9,978 nucleotides of DNA from Spirosomataceae bacterium (GTDB taxonomy: Bacteria > Bacteroidota > Bacteroidia > Cytophagales > Spirosomataceae), in NCBI GenBank assembly GCA_025455795.1, contig JALOLW010000110.1, forward strand, positions 1-9,978. Direction: 5' to 3'. Position numbers and translations under genes: made by a program. Of the stretch, positions 6,422 through 9,978 are shown piece after piece (position 1 is the stretch's first letter; every line of letters begins with the position of its first letter). Below the pieces are notes generated by a model. That model saw only the letters and a list, made by a program, of their open reading frames with translations, had not been told where the DNA came from and searched no databases.

Positions 6422-6691
6422 ATGAAAAAAATAGGATTAATTTTGGTATTTTCAATCCTTACGATGGGGGTGAGTGTGGCGCAGTGCGCGATGTGTAAGG
6501 GTGCCGTTCAGACTAATATGAGTACAGGCCGCAATGTCATCGGCAATGGTATTAATGAGGGCATCGCCTATTTATTTGCGTTTCCGTATTTGATAGTAGG
6601 CATTATCGGGTATCTTTGGTATCGCACCAGTAAAAAGAATTTAGAACAACGATTGGCCGTTCAAGCGCGTGTGCGTGAGGCCATGAAATAA
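6422..6691 (+). CDS. Small secreted/membrane CxxC protein, unknown function
   Basis: Protein of 89 residues. A cleavable-looking signal peptide (MKKIGLILVF, then SILTMGVSVA, residues 1-20) is followed at once by QCAMCKGAVQ, with C22 and C25 as a CxxC pair. A single membrane helix spans about 46-67 and ends in YRTSKK, leaving a short basic, probably cytoplasmic tail rich in Arg, Gln and Ala. The residue before C22 is Gln, so it does not fit a lipobox. The CxxC would sit at the mature N-terminus on the periplasmic face, suited to bind a metal such as copper or to exchange disulfides. I recognise this as a protein type common in Bacteroidetes, with the CAMC motif, but know no function for it. 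It follows the oxidase genes after a 102-base spacer and is 6 bases from prmC. An oxidase-related role is inferred only from position. Confidence 0.8.
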   Translation: MKKIGLILVFSILTMGVSVAQCAMCKGAVQTNMSTGRNVIGNGINEGIAYLFAFPYLIVGIIGYLWYRTSKKNLEQRLAVQARVREAMK

Positions 6692-6697
6692 ACGCGC

Positions 6698-7561
6698 ATG
6701 TACGCCTCTGCCAAGCCTCTTTTTGACCACATTGTAAAAAATGTCACCGCCTACCCGCCCAAGGAAGTGCGGGCGATGGCCTTTATGTTGATGGAGCATT
6801 ATTTGCGACTCCGCAACGTGGACATCATGGTGGACAAACCTATCCCTGCCAATGCTTCGCATCCTGATTGGGAGGTGATTATAGCTCGACTCAATCAGAG
6901 CGAACCTGTGCAGCACATTATCGGGGCGACGTACTTTTGTGGGTTGGAGTTCAAAGTGTCGCCTTCGGTGCTGATTCCACGCCCTGAGACCGAAGAACTG
7001 GTGCGACTGGTGGTAAAAGACTGCTTTTGGGACGAAGAACCCGTTAAAATTTTGGACATAGGTACGGGTAGCGGTTGCATTGCGATTGCGCTGGACAGGT
7101 TCATGTCTTTTGCCAAAGTTTGGGGATGGGACGTATCCGACGACGCGCTCGCTATGGCGCAGGAAAACGCCCGTGAGTTGTTGTCGGAAGTGACGTTTGA
7201 GAAGTATGATATTCTTCGTGAAAATACATTTGAAGGACAATTTGACTGCGTAGTGAGCAATCCTCCCTACGTGACTTACGCCGAGCAAAACAGTATGGAA
7301 CCCAACGTACTGCGATTTGAACCGCATTTGGCGTTGTTTGTAGAAGACGAAGATCCACTGCTCTTTTATCGTGCTATTGCTGATTTTTGCTTGAAACACT
7401 TGAATCCCAAAGGTGCTTGCTACGTTGAAATCAACGAGCAGTTTGGGTCGGCTACCAAGCAACTCTTTGAAGAAAAAGGCTTCCAAAAAGTACAAGTCAT
7501 CCAAGACCTAAGCGGCAAGGACCGCATTGTCAAAGCCAAATTGACGCAAGAAGGACTGTGA
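6698..7561 (+). CDS. prmC: Release factor glutamine methyltransferase (HemK family)
   Basis: Cytoplasmic S-adenosylmethionine-dependent enzyme that N5-methylates the glutamine of the GGQ motif in release factors RF1 and RF2, improving termination. The 287-residue length is normal. An N-terminal helical domain (1-85) ends in PVQHIIGATYFCGLEFKV, the link to the catalytic domain. Then come LIPRPETEEL (92-101), the SAM-binding loop DIGTGSGCIAIAL (120-132), acidic D145 at the end of the second strand, and catalytic NPPYV (188-192), the mark of glutamine/adenine N-methyltransferases. It starts 6 bases after the CxxC gene. In many bacteria prmC follows prfA; here no release factor gene is close. All key motifs are intact. 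Confidence 0.95.
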   Translation: MYASAKPLFDHIVKNVTAYPPKEVRAMAFMLMEHYLRLRNVDIMVDKPIPANASHPDWEVIIARLNQSEPVQHIIGATYFCGLEFKVSPSVLIPRPETEELVRLVVKDCFWDEEPVKILDIGTGSGCIAIALDRFMSFAKVWGWDVSDDALAMAQENARELLSEVTFEKYDILRENTFEGQFDCVVSNPPYVTYAEQNSMEPNVLRFEPHLALFVEDEDPLLFYRAIADFCLKHLNPKGACYVEINEQFGSATKQLFEEKGFQKVQVIQDLSGKDRIVKAKLTQEGL

Positions 7562-7591
7562 TGATGATTGTGCAATAATTCTAAACCATTT

Positions 7592-9685
7592 ATGATGAAA
7601 CTAACACTTGCTTTTGTATTGCTGGCTACTGCTGCTATGGCCCAATTTTCTTATCCCACTACTCGCAAAGTCGAGCATACTGATGATTACCACGGTACGA
7701 AGGTAGCCGACCCGTACCGTTGGCTTGAAGACGACCGTTCTGCCGAAACAATGGCGTGGGTCAAAGCCCAAAATGAGGTTTCGTTTGGGTATTTGAACAA
7801 AATCGCGTTTAAAGGCAAGATTTTTGAGGATTTGAAAAAAGCCTACAATTATCCCAAATACTCCGCACCCAGCAAAAAAGGCGAGTATTTTTACTTTTAC
7901 AAAAATGATGGCCTCCAGAATCAGTCGGTGCTGTATCGCCAAAAGGGACTTGATGGTACACCCGAAATGATTATAGATCCCAACAAACTTTCTACCGATG
8001 GTACGACTCGCCTGACGCTGTTTCGATTGTCCAAAAAGGGCGATTATGCCGTTTTGGGTTTTTCCAAAGGAGGTTCTGATTGGCAAGAATACCAAATAAT
8101 GGACATGAAAACGCTCCAAATGATGCCCGACAAAATAGAGTGGGTCAAGGTATCGGGCGCGTCGTGGCAAGGGGATGGATTTTATTATAGCCGTTATCCC
8201 AAACCCGAAGGGAGTGCATTGGCCGCCAAAAACGAAAATCATCAAGTGTTTTATCATAAACTCGGAACATCACAGTCGGCAGATGAACTGGTTTTTGAAG
8301 ATAAATCCAATCCACAGCGATTCAATGGCGTGTATGTGAGTGAAGACGAGCAGTTTTCGTTTTTAAACATCTCCGATCGTGGCAAAGGTAAAGACGGCAA
8401 CGCGCTCTTTTATCGCGCCCGTGGCCAAAAAGTATTTACGCCTATTGTAGGCGATATTACCAACTTTTCGTACAGTATTGTAGAAAACGTAGAGGGCGGG
8501 TTTTTGGTAGAAACCAACGAAAACGCGCCTAATTCCAAATTGATGTTTTTTGATACCAAAGCCAAAACGTGGAGAGTTGTTTTGGCTGAAAAACCCGAAC
8601 CGTTAGAAGGGGTTAGTTCGGCAGGAGGCAAGTTGTTTGTACAGTATTCCAAGGATGTCACAACGCGCGTGTATGTGTATGACATGAAAGGTACACTCGA
8701 AAACGAAGTCAATCTCCCAGGTCTGGGTTCGGCAGGGGGCTTTGGTGGTGAAAAAGAAGACAAGTTTGTGTTCTACACTTTTACGTCGTTCAACTATCCG
8801 CCCACGATTTTTAGATACGACATCGCTACCAAACAAAGCAGTGTGTTCCGCAATCCCGAGGTGAGTTTTAAACCAACCGATTATGAAACCAAGCAGGTGT
8901 TTTATACGAGCAAAGACGGCACGAAAATACCTATGTTTTTGACCTATAAAAAAGGCTTGAAATTGGACGGCACAAACCCGACGATACTTTACGGATACGG
9001 CGGATTTAACATCAGCCTTACTGCTTCGTTTAGCCCGACACGCATTCCGTTTTTGGACCAAGGGGGCGTGTATGCGCAGGCCAACTTACGCGGGGGTAGT
9101 GAGTACGGAGAAAAATGGCACGAGCAAGGCATGAAACTTAAAAAGCAAAATGTCTTTGATGATTTTATAGCGGCGGCGGAGTTTCTAATTAAAGAAAAAT
9201 ACACTTCATCGGCACGGTTGGCATTGCAAGGAGGCTCAAATGGTGGCTTGTTGGTAGGAGCGGTGGTCAATCAGCGGCCTGAACTGTGCAAAGTGGCGTT
9301 CCCCGCGGTAGGAGTAATGGATATGCTTCGTTTTCAGAAGTTTACGATTGGCTGGAACTGGATAGCCGACTATGGCAGCAGTGACAATGCCGAAGAATTT
9401 AAGGCGTTGTATGCCTATTCACCTTTGCATAATATTAAAACGGGGGTGAATTATCCTGCCACGCTTGTCACCACTGCCGACCACGACGACCGCGTGGTGC
9501 CTGCTCACTCTTTCAAATACACCGCGACACTTCAAGAAAAAGCCGCGACCGCTACCAACAACCCGTTGATGATTCGGGTGGATGTAAACAGCGGCCACGG
9601 TGCGAGCAATACCCAAAAAGCATTGGAACAAACGGCTGATATTTATGCCTTTATGTTTCAAAACATGGGCTTAAGCTGGCGGTGA
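7592..9685 (+). CDS. Prolyl oligopeptidase, family S9A, exported
   Basis: Serine peptidase that cleaves short peptides after proline (EC 3.4.21.26 type). The protein has 697 residues, close to the 710 of porcine POP. It has a signal peptide with likely cleavage after TAAMA (residue 17), so it acts in the periplasm or outside the cell. The N-terminal part of the alpha/beta-hydrolase domain has the family block ADPYRWLEDDRS; a seven-bladed propeller covers about 75-430; the catalytic domain follows. The triad is Ser549 (GGSNGG), Asp632 (ADHDDRVVP) and His669 (SGHGAS). The oxyanion tyrosine is Tyr469 (YGYGGFN), and the proline-site tryptophan and substrate arginine are Trp590 and Arg634. The start is ATG 7592 or the adjacent ATG 7595, as both give a proper signal peptide; an upstream in-frame TTG at 7568 would spoil it. 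It begins 30 bases after prmC and converges with the next gene. Confidence 0.95.
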   Translation: MMKLTLAFVLLATAAMAQFSYPTTRKVEHTDDYHGTKVADPYRWLEDDRSAETMAWVKAQNEVSFGYLNKIAFKGKIFEDLKKAYNYPKYSAPSKKGEYFYFYKNDGLQNQSVLYRQKGLDGTPEMIIDPNKLSTDGTTRLTLFRLSKKGDYAVLGFSKGGSDWQEYQIMDMKTLQMMPDKIEWVKVSGASWQGDGFYYSRYPKPEGSALAAKNENHQVFYHKLGTSQSADELVFEDKSNPQRFNGVYVSEDEQFSFLNISDRGKGKDGNALFYRARGQKVFTPIVGDITNFSYSIVENVEGGFLVETNENAPNSKLMFFDTKAKTWRVVLAEKPEPLEGVSSAGGKLFVQYSKDVTTRVYVYDMKGTLENEVNLPGLGSAGGFGGEKEDKFVFYTFTSFNYPPTIFRYDIATKQSSVFRNPEVSFKPTDYETKQVFYTSKDGTKIPMFLTYKKGLKLDGTNPTILYGYGGFNISLTASFSPTRIPFLDQGGVYAQANLRGGSEYGEKWHEQGMKLKKQNVFDDFIAAAEFLIKEKYTSSARLALQGGSNGGLLVGAVVNQRPELCKVAFPAVGVMDMLRFQKFTIGWNWIADYGSSDNAEEFKALYAYSPLHNIKTGVNYPATLVTTADHDDRVVPAHSFKYTATLQEKAATATNNPLMIRVDVNSGHGASNTQKALEQTADIYAFMFQNMGLSWR

Positions 9686-9690
9686 GCGTT

Positions 9691-9978
9691 TTAAAAACGA
9701 TCTTGTACTAAATAAAAAACAACCTCCCCTTGGATATAGGTGCGTAGGACTTTTATCCCTCTCAACTCCTCCGACGAGGCAGTCATCAAGTCTTTTTCCA
9801 GTACGACAAAATCAGCCTCCTTGCCTATTTCGATACTACCGAGTCGGCTTTCTTCAAAATTGCCGTAAGCCGCCCAGATTGTCATGCCGCGTAGTGCCTG
9901 TTCGCGCGTGAGGGCATTTTCGACTTGATAGCCACCTTGTGGCCATCCTTTGGCATCTTGGTTTTTCCGTGGTGGGCG
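9691..9978 (-). CDS. Amidohydrolase family protein, C-terminal part
   Basis: The last 95 codons of a gene that enters from the right edge on the opposite strand. The frame is open to base 9978 and ends with TAA at 9693-9691. The visible part includes KGWPQGGYQVENALTREQAL, then a MTIWAAYGNFEES segment, GSIEIGKEADFVVLEKDL, and a final VLRTYIQGEVVF. This is the usual end of amidohydrolase_3 (YtcJ-like) metal-dependent hydrolases, in which the G-x-I-x-x-G-K-x-A-D-F-V-V-L stretch returns to the small beta-sandwich domain. The metal-binding and catalytic part is outside the window, so the substrate cannot be named. The gene converges with the peptidase, with 5 bases between the stops. Confidence 0.88.
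   Translation of the reverse strand, partial: RPPRKNQDAKGWPQGGYQVENALTREQALRGMTIWAAYGNFEESRLGSIEIGKEADFVVLEKDLMTASSEELRGIKVLRTYIQGEVVFYLVQDRF

Noticed and set aside
6641..7504. Long open frame on the - strand (about 287 codons) opposite prmC
   Set aside because: It is an antisense shadow of a gene with all PrmC motifs intact; its translation is rich in Arg, His and Phe without any domain character.
7568..7591. Upstream in-frame TTG start for the peptidase
   Set aside because: It would place eight residues before a standard signal peptide; ATG 7592 or 7595 is preferred.
7601..8257. Open frame of 218 codons on the - strand inside the peptidase gene
   Set aside because: Shadow of the S9A peptidase coding sequence with its intact signal peptide and propeller region.
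9687..9699. CGTTTT/AAAACG inverted repeat between the convergent stops as a bidirectional terminator
   Set aside because: The arms are separated by one base, so the real stem would be only a few A-T and two G-C pairs; no convincing terminator is visible.
1..9978. A new defence, mobile or biosynthetic system
   Set aside because: Every gene except the small CxxC protein falls in a known family; no transposase, integrase, toxin-antitoxin, CRISPR or phage signature was seen.

Overview
This window looks like chromosomal DNA from a Bacteroidetes bacterium, most likely of the Cytophagales type. The reasons are the gene order (ctaD-ctaA-ctaB, two consecutive subunit III genes, subunit IV, SCO-like, DUF420), the family-typical variants in CtaA and CtaB, A-rich sequence in front of start codons instead of strong Shine-Dalgarno sites, and a short 'GCTAAC' tandem repeat of a kind I associate from memory with such genomes. 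The taxonomic call is inference from protein character; there is no rRNA or other marker in the window.

Positions 2-6319 hold the downstream part of an aa3/caa3-type cytochrome c oxidase operon on the + strand. It starts inside subunit I (ctaD, 5' end outside the window, but D-channel, K-channel, CuB and haem a3 residues all present). Then come haem A synthase (ctaA) and haem O synthase (ctaB), joined by overlapping reading frames, two different subunit III genes (194 and 253 codons), a small subunit IV, an SCO-like protein and a DUF420/CtaM-type membrane protein. These genes supply the catalytic subunit, make its haem A, and supply accessory subunits and probable assembly factors. Subunit II (ctaC) and, by analogy with Flavobacterium, the alternative complex III genes would be expected upstream, outside the window.

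Positions 6320-6421 form a short repeat-bearing spacer. After it come a small secreted or membrane-anchored CxxC protein of unknown function (6422-6691), the release-factor glutamine methyltransferase prmC (6698-7561), and an exported prolyl oligopeptidase of family S9A with an intact catalytic triad (7592-9685). A convergent amidohydrolase-family gene enters from the right edge on the - strand and ends 5 bases from the peptidase stop.

No mobile element, CRISPR array, tRNA or rRNA was seen, and no stretch over about 100 bases lacks a gene. I found no wholly new system. The most unusual point is that the SCO-like gene has alanines at both copper-binding cysteine positions and no cysteine at all, while a small CxxC membrane protein of unknown role lies two genes downstream.
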